A stretch of DNA of 64,000 nt from positions 51,924-115,923 of the forward strand of contig JAQMWT010000367.1 in the NCBI GenBank assembly GCA_029834535.1, in the 5' to 3' direction. The position numbers were made by a program, and so were the translations under genes. The notes below the pieces were generated by a model. That model made no database searches. It saw only the letters and a program-made list of their open reading frames with translations, and was not told the origin of the DNA. Source of the DNA: Chrysophaeum taylorii. Lineage: Eukaryota; Sar; Pelagophyceae; Pelagomonadales; Pelagomonadaceae. Below, piece by piece: positions 44,001 to 54,713 of the stretch (the first letter of the stretch is position 1; each line of letters begins with the position of its first letter).

Positions 44001-45744
44001 CGGGCCTGGGGCCGCGGCATGCGCCGCACGTTCGAGGGGGCAGTCTATGCGCTACGTCGGCGACGGCGACCTCGCGGCGGTCAACCAGACGTCGGAGCTC
44101 CGGAGGGCCTTCGACGGCGCGCGGCGGAACTCGAACGAGGTCGAAGGCGAGTTTGGCGTATTGAAGTATTACAACGCCTCCTACGTCAACATGAGCGTCG
44201 TGCGACTGCGTCGGGGTCGTCGCGTGCCAACGGGACCACATGTTCGACCGGGCCGCCACGATTTTTACGACCAAGCGCCGGCGACGCGTCGCCGACGAGG
44301 TCGCTGGTCGAACGACGACGAAGGCTCGAATGCGCGATCGAGTTGGTGGAGGACGTCTCGCCACGCTCGGCGACGACTTTCGAGGAGTGTTGATGGAGGC
44401 GGCTCGTCGTGGTCGGCAGAACCACAAGGAGCAGGCTGCCGCGCGCGCGGAGGCGGCGAAGGAGCACCATCGCCGTCGCGCCGCCGCGTTCGTCGAGAAG
44501 GCCCTCGAGCGCCAGGTGAACGACTACGCCAAGGCCCAGGAGGCCATGAAAGTCAAGCCTGTCGTCGACGAGCAGGCCCTCGTCGGGAGGACCCTGCTCT
44601 CGACGGTCAAGAAGCGACTTGATGCGGCACTTAAGCAGATCTCGAGCGACGCTGCGCGGTCGAAGGTCCTCAAGGAGAACATCGACAGGTACGTCGTCGG
44701 CATGGGCATGGGCGACCTCAAACCCAAGTCCTACACCTCGGGCAAGGACCCGACGATCGGCTCGGCCGGTTCCAAGGCCAACATCGAATTCCTCACCGCG
44801 CACCTCGAGTACGTCTACGAGCAGATCAAGACCAACTCCCGCGAGTTGGTCGCCGAGGCGGTAGTCCCGGGCGAGCGCCGACGGCAGCTGCCAGTGCTCG
44901 GGACCGCGACGGCCCAGCGTCTCGAACTCGACGCGAGGCGGCACTTGAGCGTTGACGAGCTCAAGGCCAAGGTTGAGGAGTGCCGCGCTTTCGCCATCCG
45001 AGGAAGCGGACGCGGACAACGAGTGGCCGCTCGAAGCTACCGACGATTGACGTGGCGTTGGTCGGGTCACGCGTCGAGGTTCTCTGGGAGTTGTCGGGGC
45101 ACCCGGGCTGCTACTGGATGCCCGGCACCATCGAGGCGGTATCCGACGAGAACTCCAAGGACGGTCGCAAGAAACTCGGGCTGGGTTGGATCTTCGTTTC
45201 CTATGACGACGGTTTCAGCGGGTGGCTCCTCGCGAACCGCCCCACCTTCTTCAACGGCTCCAAGCCGGCTTCCTGGCGCTTCGTGTCCGAGGACAACGAA
45301 TACGACGACGACGACGACGAGGAGGAGGAGGAGGACGCGATGGACGTCGACGACGACGACTACGCATAGCTGCGTTCGCGGGCCCCGACGCCGGTCTCCG
45401 AGGACGCCCGGAAAGACGAGGACACTAGAACTGGCCCCAGCGAACAAAGGCGCCGTCTAAACGCCCACACGACCCTCATTGGGCCTACGGACATTCCCGA
45501 TGCGCCGGTTGTTGTATTTGGAGCCGATGGCGTCGTGCAGAGTAGAGCCACCTAGGCCCCCGCCTCCACCGAGGCGCCAAATACCTCACTCCCAAGTAGA
45601 TTCGCCAAATCGGCAGCTACGGACTTCGTTCCAAGATAAAATCGGCACCATTTTGGGTCAACTTGGCGACGGACAAAAAAGCCCGCCAATCCTTGGGGAT
45701 TTTCGGCCCCGGCGCGGGACCCCCGAGTTCCTTATCCGACCCTA
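41080..45744 (+). mobile_element. DNA transposon with TIRs (right copy)
   Basis: TIRs TAGGTCGGATAAG (41080-41092, one G short) and CTTATCCGACCCTA (45731-45744). Length is about 4665 bp, close to the left copy. The outside flanks CCTTTGG and CCTTTGT correspond to the left-arm TSD with one difference. Confidence 0.88.
41217..45369 (+). pseudogene. Putative DDE transposase of the TIR element (right copy)
   Basis: Same gene as 33430-37575. After a frameshift at about 41348 (AAAACC run) a single frame of 652 codons covers the Cys finger, coiled coil and the first two candidate catalytic blocks (ATDASPLDG, VTDNASAA). The rest continues over 43281-44070 (KDSIESSEAKHLRLTGELNK, CTNAAWVIFHNLPFLVEFLE), 44070-44200 (NSNEVEGEFGVLKYYN), 44240-44990 and 44990-45369 (Tudor-like end and acidic tail) after further indels. 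Between them, the two copies support one complete domain order. Confidence 0.65.
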
Positions 45745-46040
45745 CCTTTGTCACCCGGGGAGGGAAGGTTTTCTGTGCCGCCATAGTTCGGACATCCAGG
45801 AGGTTTTAAGTCGCTTCGATCGGCACTAGCCTTAGCTGCATGCGTCGATGCACGCATCTAAGAGACTGGGAAAACTAATAACTACTTTCGTCTGTAAAAT
45901 CTGCTCAGTGTCGCTAGCCGCAGGCTAGGACGCCGATCGACGCGCCCTCGGCTCTTTCGACGTCCATATCATTTGAACCCAAAAACCTACCTAAATGTGC
46001 CAAGATCTAGGGTGATTTGGGTGAGGTCACGCAGGCGTTC
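45745..46040. other. Mirror of the transposon flank, no gene
   Basis: Reverse complement of about 32764-33052. Nothing recognised. Confidence 0.4.
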
Positions 46041-46045
46041 ATGAA

Positions 46046-46288
46046 CTAACTCACTAACTAACTTCGACCTCTCAGGGCATGGGAGCCAGGCTGGGCCGGC
46101 AGGAGGCCGTCCAGGATCACAGAGCAAAAACGCACAGTTGGGGTAGAGGCGAGGGATGAAAAGGCGTTGATGGCAGACCGCCACTGCGCGCGGTCTTGTG
46201 CGAGGTCCGTCCACGAGTTGAAGCTGGGGGGATGTCGCATTTCCGGAGTGCCTTGGCGAGCGTCCTCCGTACGTCATCTGCGCGCAGG
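46046..46288 (-). mobile_element. Non-LTR tail, mirror of 32507-32747
   Basis: Tail CTAA units at 46046, body with the AQDRAQWRSAINAF frame on the minus strand, TSD string GCGTTCATGAA/GCGTTCATAAA on both sides. Confidence 0.8.
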
Positions 46289-46301
46289 GCGTTCATAAAC
46301 T

Positions 46302-46583
46302 ACGATTAACTAACCTCGGGCCTCTCCCGAGCATCGGGTCATTAGACATGGGAGCCAGGCCGGAAGACGGAGCCAGTCCGAATCACGGGTCTGTAGACAA
46401 GGGCGCCGAAAGGTGGGACGGCGGAAGTGATCATCACGCTTGTCGCCACGCGACGTGGACCGCGATGTGACTGACAACCAACTCGACGAACCTCCGTCTG
46501 CGCCCCCCGGCCATACACCCTCCCACTGCGAACGTTCCAGCTGCCACCGGCCAGCCCGGGAGGCGAAACGTGCCAACCTACGG
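46302..46583 (-). mobile_element. Non-LTR tail, mirror of 32201-32494
   Basis: Between GGCGTTCATAAA and GGCGTTCATGAA. Several 1-3 nt gaps relative to the left copy. Confidence 0.78.
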
Positions 46584-46603
46584 CGTTCATGAATTCAGTG
46601 GTA

Positions 46604-46987
46604 TAACTGACTAACTTCAGACCACCTCTCCCGAGCATGGGAGCCAGGCCGACCTTCGGAGCCGTACGGATCTCAGAGGAAAATCACGCAGTCGGGGCAG
46701 AGGCGAGGACGAGGACGGACTTTGATGGCGGACCGCCATTGCGCGCGGTCTTGTGCGAGGTCTTGCAAAAGCGTCGCAGGCCGCAGACGTGCTGGTCCAC
46801 GAACAATCGACCTGTCCGTCGCGTTCTGCCCAACCGAGCGAACCCCATCCCAGCGCGGACTTTCCGGTGCTAACCGGCCAGCCGGGAAGTGAGCAGGCAC
46901 GTCTCCTCCGGACGGCCGGGGCGCCGCAGGGAGCAGCGGTTAGGCGCCGTCCTCCATCGCAACCATACGGTTAGCGATCGCAGGGTT
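46604..46987 (-). mobile_element. Non-LTR tail, mirror of 31781-32177
   Basis: Ends CGATCGCAGGGTTTAGGAG. Same TSD region (AGTGGTATAA). Small gaps relative to the left copy. Confidence 0.78.
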
Positions 46988-47040
46988 TAGGAGTGGTTGA
47001 AGTGTAATTTAGGGTAAGGGGAAATTACGGTGTACAAGTG

Positions 47041-47300
47041 CGGCATAAGTTCGCCAGTAAGTTCACCTAGTCCCATCTCTAACCCCAGTAATTCACCTGG
47101 TCCAGTAAGTTCTCCTGTCAGTAAGTTCACCTAGTCAAATCCTAACCCAGTAAGTTCGGCGTAAACCCACTCTTGCGCTCACACCACTCCTTCGAGCTCG
47201 TCGCTGTCGCCTCCGTCAATCTAACTCTTCGATCCGCACACGCCGCTACCTTTCAGTTTACTCTAAAACCCCCAGTAAGCTCACCTGGTCACTATATTGG
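47041..47300. repeat. Tandem CCAGTAAGTTCACC repeat, mirror and shortened
   Basis: Reverse-complement of 31390-31712. One cluster is largely lost through a deletion whose ends share AATAT in the left arm. Confidence 0.85.
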
Positions 47301-48278
47301 GGGTGCCGATCGACAGAGAGCCACGTAGAGCTGGACGTGACAGAAGACGGGCTTGGGGCAGAGAACGCGGACCTCGCGGGCGTCTGGTCCTGGCTCTTGT
47401 TGATCGTTTGGCGTAGGCGGGCCTTAAGGGATACAGGTTGGAGGAGCCTCGGTGACAACGACACGATCGATCATGTATCTGGTACCCGTTGCAGTGCCGT
47501 GCGACGGGTCGAGGTTGCGAGAAGCCTTTAGCTCGCGATCAAGCAGCATGCCGTTGGTTGTCAGGGAGTTCAAAACTCGACTCTTGCGAGCGAGCGTCGT
47601 CTTCCGACCCAACCTAGTCTGGCCGAAAGACTCCGACGCCTCGTCTCCGAGGGAAAATGGCCGCGGTCATGCGCGCGTGTTTTCAGCATCGACAACATCG
47701 TTTCGACGGGGCGTGAGAATGGCGCGCTGAAGAGCCGCCGCGGTCGTGGAAACGTCTGCGAGGGGTCGCCGTAAGACGCTTGGGAGGATCAATGCCTGCC
47801 TGCTCGCGGGCCTACCTGATCCTTACCCTAAATCAGGGACAAACAGACAAACTTCATGCTCCCACCACCCCCCCTCTTAACAGTCGACATTTAACGACAA
47901 ACGACAACGACAGACAGACAGACAGACATACCGACGACAATTATACCGGTTGACAGACGGGAGACAAACATCTGTATTAGTAGTTAGGAAGGTAAAAAGA
48001 AAGTGGTAAGGGGAAAACAAAGGCGGTAAGGGAGAAAGCCACAGGGTTATGGAGTATAATCGATGGGTAAGGGTTTGTGGTGCTTCATGTGTGTCTTTTG
48101 CGTGCCGCTGCTGACCAGCCGAAGAGCGCGATACCAGGTCGGCAGCGTATGTACTGGAAGTGGTGCTGGACGCTCCTGCTACTGTTGATGGCCTCCACGA
48201 ACGAAACGCGTGGCTCCACGGGTTTTACAACTCAGGTGACAAGCTTCGCCAAGTAGCGACCAACGTGCCAGAGGGTTT
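47301..48278. other. Mirror of 30314-31320, no gene recognised
   Basis: Contains a degraded GTCT/GACA microsatellite (about 47893-47960). No supported coding region. Confidence 0.4.
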
Positions 48279-49038
48279 ATGACGAATACGACGACGACGG
48301 CGAAAACGATGTCGACCTCACGATCGATCCGACACTCAAGCATCCCTTTGAAAAGGTCTTCCTCTTTGATAGCGGCGACGGCGTCAAGTGGTTCCAATCT
48401 CCGGCTCTCCAGACGATCAAGATTGGCATTCAGCACCAACGCTTCTGGGACTCGGACAATTTTCGTTTTCAGGTCGAGGACGTCCTCGATGTCATGGAGA
48501 TTTGGTTCCCTCATCACCAGATCCTAATTGAGGTTGACCGTCGGAACACGACAAATTCAAACCCGACAGCTTCAACGTCAACAACATGTCCGCCGGCGTC
48601 GGCGTCAAGACGCAGCACCTCCTCCAAACCTCGACGAAACTCGATGCGGGCCGGCTGTCGTATTAGCAGCCCGCCCTTGACCCTTGCCACATCCTACTCT
48701 CGTCACCGAATGCCACCAAGAGCTCGCCGGAGTTGGCATTGAGTACGGCTGGGGCCAGTCAAAGCGGCACTACCGCCAACATAACACCGGAACAGAAAGT
48801 GAGATGGCGCGGCGACAACGTGGGCGCGTCTTCGACATCATTTTCCCCGAAAACCTTCCGCCTCTTCCGGCTCATGCGGCTCTCGCGTCGCCGCGAGTAT
48901 AAACTCGTGTGCCGCTCCGAGGACGGTGGCACCGCCCAGTTCGAACACGCCAAAATCGAGCGACAAAGAGAGGCCGCGCGTCTCAAGCGCAAACACTCTC
49001 CCATCGCGCGATCGACGTGTCAGTTCTATCCGCGGTGA
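48279..49038 (+). pseudogene. Decayed DDE-type transposase-like gene, mirror, with 235 bp deletion
   Basis: Same pieces as 29318-30313 on +. The junction GACAGCCG/GCCCGCATC near 48650-48665 lacks the segment that contains the AGCIEAHSAIFELKVG part in the left copy. Confidence 0.4.
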
Positions 49039-49572
49039 CTCTGCAAGATAACGTCGCTGACTAGCTATATGCATGACCCTGGTGGTGACCTCGGCATACG
49101 AAAAGCGTGGCGAGAGGAAAGGGAACAGTCCCCTCGCGTTTCGGGGCCGCTCTGCGGTCCGACTTGAGTCGCTTCCGACCGCTGGCGGGACGTAGGGCGC
49201 CGGAGTTGGACTCGCTACACTGTCGCCAACTTCAGGCATAGTGTGCATAAGCAATACGGGCTCCCCCGGAATTAATCTTAGAGCCACGACCTCTGAGAAG
49301 GAAGCGGGATAATGAAGGAATCTTCGATGCACGTGCACAATTTTTAGTATATAAGTCTTAGAGCCCACGACCTCTGCGAAGGAAGCGGGATAATGAAGGA
49401 TCTTCAATGCGGTGAAAATCAGTCAATGCGGTGAAAATCAGAGGCGCAGCCTCCCCCGACAGACACGACAAACAGGCAGCGCCTCTCGATTTCACTGTAT
49501 TGAAGATTCCTTCGTTATTTCGCTTCCTTCGTCACTTTCCCATAATCTAGATAATTTCGAACAAAATCTACC
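49039..49572. repeat. Mirror of the hAT upstream region with hairpin and one lost tandem part
   Basis: Reverse-complement of 28627-29317. The 13 bp inverted repeat is kept with small changes. A deletion of about 155 bp joins the second tandem unit to sequence from about 29085, with a few extra bases (TTAATT) at the junction. Confidence 0.8.
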
Positions 49573-52500
49573 CATGGATACCGACGCTAAGGACCACCCA
49601 AGGCAGCGGCAAGAAACCGCGGCGTCGAAGAAGCTGGCTTCGGTCAGCAAGTTGACCGTGACGCCGGACCTAGAGGGGAGATTTAAAACATACGTGCGGT
49701 GTGGGCAAAAGATTTTGGTGCCTGGAGGGTGGTGGGACCCGAGCACGGTGCCGGGATCGGCGCGAAAGAAGGACACGGCCACTATAATCGACTTCGACCC
49801 GAGGCATCCCGTGATTCAAGGCGGAAGAACAACCCGCCCGGCATCAAGACGATGGCGATGGCCAAGTTCACGCTGGAAAACCAGGAAGGCCGCGGCGACG
49901 AGAATTTACAGTGGGGAGTCGGTGGCGGTGGTTGAGACCTGGGCCCGGGACTTCAACAAAACGGCAGAGCGCGCCGAGCTACTCAGCAAGGCGCAGCAGC
50001 ATCTCGCCAGCAACCCGGACTCCACAGGCGCATCGAGGGCGCGGCAGCAGCCACTGAAGAGATCCTACTTTGTCTACCGCTGCGAGCTTCTTCGAGCTGA
50101 TCGAGCCACACGTCAAGCAGCAGGTTTGCAGGAATGGGGAACAAGGCAGCTGGAAGTGGGGCTATCGTTGCGTTCTCGACCTGAAGCCGAAGAAGACGGT
50201 GTACTGGACCTGGGGTGGCACAAAGGATAACCGGGCTCGAGCACCAAGGAGTTTTTTCCGCTACCTCAAACGGACTTTCCCGACGTCTATAGCGCATACG
50301 TCGAGCAAACCCAGACCTCGATCACTACGGGCGCCGACGGCCAGATCGTCAGCGCTATACGCTGGAGGCGGCGTGGTCTTTCATGTCGACTGCGCGGTTT
50401 GGATGGCGAAGGACATGCGCGCGCTGATGTTGGGTTCCACCAAAGCGGCCAGGAACTTCTTCGGTAAATGGACCCAGGTACCGCGCCCCGTCACGGCCAA
50501 CGCTCAACTTGATCTTGCATTCCATCTTCGAGGTGCTGCGCGGCCACCTCGTTAAGCTCGTCAGCACCGTCCGGGAAGAAGTCCGAGGCCCGTATGCGAG
50601 CGCTGGCATGGACATCTGGACCGTTGAGAACGTCAGCCGCTCGTTTGTTGCCATCACTTTGAAAATAGTCCAGCTTGGGAAGATGGATGTGTCGTACACG
50701 GTCGAGGAACTCCGCGAGGCCAGCACTCGGGCGACGAGGAGAAGTACGCCAGGATGATCGAAAATCCTACGTACGTTACCGATACGGCAAAAACCGAAGA
50801 GTTCCTCATAGCCTTCGACTCTTTCGACGATAATGAGCACACCGGCAAGAATATCCTGCACTTCACCGTCAAGGCTCTAAAGGAAGTCAACGTCCGGCTG
50901 GACGACCTCGTCAAGATTGTTCTCGACGGAGCGGCAAACGGCCGTCTCGCCATGCGCCTTGCCGGAATTGTCGCGCGCTGGTGCACGCCCCACATCCTCG
51001 CCCTTGTCGAGAGCGACGTTGAAAGGACGTGCCGGAGTACGCAGCGCACATGAAGGCGCTCCGAACTAGGCACGCGGCTGTTCGTGGATCGACCAAGGCG
51101 CAGAACTGCTTTAAAGAAGTTGCAGATCGACGCCGGCGTCAGGCTTACCAGACTCTGAACTTCCTCGGCGGCCGGAACCTAACGCGTTGGGGGGTGATCT
51201 CCGCATGCTAAGGCTGGACAATATTACTGCCAGTTTTATGAACAGGACCGTCAACAGGCACTTTCCGGGGGTATACGCGAGGGCTGCTGCCGAATATGAC
51301 GTTGATTTGGAGCTTGAGGAGGAAATTGGTGACTTGAGAACGGTCGTCATTGAGGACATCGAGGACGCGCTGCCACCGCGAGTTGTTCATGCGGATGATG
51401 ACGACCAGGACGGTGCCGCGGTCGTTGTCGCCAGAGCAGCCGAGGGTGCCGCGGGTGATTGGGACGACGTTGAAATGGCTGACACAGCCGAGCCCGAGGT
51501 TCCGCCCAAGACGACGATGCGCCCAAGTACCTGAGCAACACGAAGACTCGACCAAGTCCCCGCACTACCGCAACCCAGATCTGAAGCAAGAGGATCGCCA
51601 GGTCGAGGCCTTTCTTGATCCGCTAGGCGAAGTCACCAACAAGACGCAAGCCCACAAGTCGGATACGATCAAGGGCGTTGTCGAGCCGCACCGCGTATAC
51701 CGTCTCACCATCCAATTGCGCAACCATCAAGCGAGGGACTCTGGTGTTGCCGAAACTGGACGAGCGCGACAGGACGAAGCGCCTGAATCACGATGAGCTC
51801 GTGAACACGACGCAAACAGGGATGGTCCCCATGATCAAGAAGATGCTCGAGGCTGCCGTCAAGTCCATCGACAGGCGCGTTTCATGTCCGGACAGCAATG
51901 TGCTCATGTGCGCCATGTTGGACGTTGGCTTCAGCTGGACATCGGCGACGAGGACGATAGACTCTGAGAGCGACCGATTTTCTCTGCAGCAGATAAAGAA
52001 AAAGCCGAGAAAATTTACTCGCAGGAGTTCGAGAAGTACGCCGACTTGCTGCACGACGCGGGGAAAGCGGCGTGGAAACGCCAGCAAGATGAGCACTTGG
52101 CATGCACGAAGCGCCGCTCCACAAAAGAGGAAAACGAAGACGCCGTCGTCGTTGTCGACGGCCCGGACGAAGACGATCACGCTGGGCGCCGTGCCAATCT
52201 GGCTCGTGCCCACGCAGCCGGCGGCTTTGATGCCGACAGCGACGACGACGACAGCGACGACGCCCCCCCGGCCACCGAGCCGTTCGTGCTACCGGCGTCC
52301 AAGTATAACATGACGCGCGACACAAGGAGAAGACCGCCTTCGCCAACCTCAAGCTGAATACAGGTGCCTTCAGGCAGTTCAAGAAGAAGAAGTCTGGGGT
52401 CGACATGTTCGCCTTCCTCGCTGCCTTCAAAGACGAGTACCCCATCCACGCCGCGCTCCTTCGAGCGCACCTCTCGGCGCCGATGACGGAGGCGGACGTT

Positions 52501-52758
52501 GAGAGCATCTTCTCGCACGCGGGTCGTGCCGTCGGCAAGCTCCGCAACCGCCTCGGCTCGGAGCTGCTGAGGGCCATAATGTTCATCGCGATGAACTCGG
52601 ACAAGCTGCGCTGCCTGACTTACGACGAGATCGGCATTTCAAATAGCCGAACCGAGGTGGTTCCAACCTCGCGCCAACCCGCGCACCATCTTGAGGCTGG
52701 ACAGTCGTTATTGATGAGGGATGTAGAGGAATTCAAGCAAGAATCAATAGATTGGTAG
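49573..52758 (+). pseudogene. hAT-family transposase (right copy)
   Basis: ATG at 49573 runs MDTDAKDHPRQRQETAASKK and then the main frame, without the roughly 173 bp that separate these parts in the left copy. It then breaks repeatedly by small indels (about 49830, 50230, 50350, 50730, 51030, 51190, 51535 and later). All hAT blocks seen in the left copy are present in pieces, including ADVESIFSHAGRAVGKLRN near 52490-52560. It ends TAG at 52756-52758. Confidence 0.85.
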
Positions 52759-52965
52759 GAGAACAGTTCGGAACAGGAATCTCAAGTAACTGAGGTTCCT
52801 GGGAAAGCATATGGATATGGAGATGGCAGGTGTCATCTCCAAGTTCAAGACAAGAAGGAAGTAGGTGTAAGATAGAGGGAGGGCGTTCTGTCACAAAGGT
52901 GTAAGGAAAGAGGAGTGTGCGCGGACGGCGAGGTCGTGGGGACGGAGATGTCGCGGCGTCGTCTT
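52759..52965. other. Mirror of 24982-25186, no gene
   Basis: Non-coding; nothing recognised. Confidence 0.4.
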
Positions 52966-53160
52966 AGTATCGGCGTCATCGCAGAAGTCGATAACGCCCT
53001 CCTCGTCCTCCTCTTCAACGTCATCCTCGGTTTCTTCGGTTCAGTCTCCGGTTCCTCATCCTCGTCGTACCACGCGGAAAAACCACCTTGGCGCGTATCT
53101 TGACGAAGTTCCTTGTACTTTTGCCAGCGTTGTGACAGCGGTCCGGCCTAGAGGGGCGGG
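52966..53160 (-). pseudogene. Acidic C-terminal fragment, mirror
   Basis: Reverse-complement of 24772-24981 with indels that break the acidic frame. The stop matches the left copy. Confidence 0.38.
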
Positions 53161-53199
53161 AGAAACGGGTATCCGCTACACCTTCCTTTTTGCCCGCGA

Positions 53200-53432
53200 C
53201 CACCCCGTCCCCGCACCTTCCCCGTCCCCGCACCTTCCCCCCTCCCCTTCACATCCCGTCCCCGCTCTCCCCGTCCCCGCACTTTCCCGTCCCCGTACTT
53301 TCCCGTCCCCGCGCCTTCCCGTCCCCGCGCCTTCCCCGCTCCCCGCGCCTTCCCCGTCCCCGCACCTTCCCCTGCCCGCACCTTCCTCGCTCCCCGCACC
53401 TTCTCTTCCCCGTCCCCGCGACTTTCCCCGTT
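53200..53432 (+). repeat. C-rich minisatellite, mirror of 24500-24742
   Basis: Units CCCCGCACCTTCCCCGT on +, with shortened C-runs compared with the left arm. Confidence 0.88.
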
Positions 53433-53564
53433 CACCCGGTTAAGATCCTTGGGCGCGAGGAACTCCCGCGAACGCCCCCCCCCCCCGGGTTTACTCGTAA
53501 ACCACCCTGAGAGATGTGTGGCTTCACGAGGAAAGAGGATCCTCGGAAGCGGGGCCGCGAGTAA
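53433..53564. other. Mirror spacer with C13 run
   Basis: Run of 13 C at about 53477-53489 opposite the left G16. No gene. Confidence 0.6.
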
Positions 53565-53819
53565 GAGGAAGGTGCGGGGACGGGGCAGGTGCGGGACGAG
53601 AGAGTGCGAGGACGGGGAGGTCGCGAGGAAGAGGAAGGTGCGGGGCGCGGGTATAACGCGGGATGGGGCAGGTGCGGGGACGAGGAGAGTGCGAGACGGG
53701 GAGGTCGCGAGGAAGAGGAATGTGCGGGGAGCGGGGATATCGTGGGGAGAGGAAGGTGCGAGGTTGGGGAAGATGCGGGGACGAGGAGAGTGCGAGGACG
53801 GGAGATCGCGGGGAAGGGA
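53565..53819 (-). repeat. G-rich minisatellite, mirror of 23980-24260
   Basis: Units such as GAGGAAGAGGAAGGTGCGGG, directly abutting the 5' LTR of the right gypsy. Confidence 0.88.
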
Positions 53820-54145
53820 TGTGGCAGTAACGCCCATTTCCCCCACTTGCCTGCCTGCCACCTGACTTACCCTGATTGTTGCCCTGGTATTGACCTTGCA
53901 TTTATGGGGGGGTGTCATCTCGACACCTTCACCTGCGCTTCCACTGGACCCAATGTACCGGGCATTTGTATTGCTTTCTTGCTGTCTTCTTGATATTACC
54001 CTCTTTTGATTGTCCGATTTCGTGATGGCGTGAGGTATTACGCTGAGATCGGGCGTGTGGTGGTTTCACTCGCGGTTCGGGTAGGGAGGGGTTGTTGAGG
54101 CCCCCGGTCCGGCCAAGAGGGGCGGGTATCTGAGAAACCACTACA
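53820..54145 (+). repeat. 5' LTR of the right gypsy copy
   Basis: 326 bp from TGTGGCAGTAACGCC to GAGAAACCACTACA, followed by GTGGTCTCAGAAACGG where the primer-binding site is expected. Confidence 0.92.
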
Positions 54146-54713
54146 GTGGTCTCAGAAACGGGAATCGATAGTCCAACTCCCGGACTATCGATCTCCTGTT
54201 TTTCGGCGGCGAGTCGGTTCGTAACGGTCGAGTGAGTGCGAAGCCGACGCATTTGTGGGTGAAGATCCAGAGGATCACGGGTACCGCCGCGGGGTTCATT
54301 TTACGTGATTCGGATCGAACGGGAGCGGAGTCACTACGACTCATTTTGCATGCTTTTGCATATCGTAGGCATCGTTATAAGTCCTAACCTAGCTCGCGCG
54401 AGGCAGACCACCTCCCTGACGGCGAGCGACTACACGGGAAGGCCGTCCATACTGATTTGCATACTTTTGCATATCGTAAGGCATTGTATAAAGTCCTAAC
54501 CTAGCTCGCGCGAGGCAGACCACCTCCCTGACGGCGAGCGACTACACGGAACCGTCCATAGTCTTCACGCGCAAGGCTACTACTTCCATAAGACCAGCGC
54601 ACCGGTAGCGCGCAGTAGTCAGACGGCTGCCGGCAATTGTCGTCTGACGAAAAGAATACAACAAGTGAGTTGAGAACGTCCGGAACAAACTATTATCCGG
54701 GCAAATCGCGATC
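54146..54713 (+). promoter_or_regulatory. Leader of the right gypsy copy, with stem-loop and two tandem units
   Basis: The stem-loop TCGATAGTCC...GGACTATCGA lies at about 54165-54191 with the same arms as in the left copy. Two tandem units of about 110 bp at roughly 54330-54553 mirror 23226-23453. No coding frame. Confidence 0.7.
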
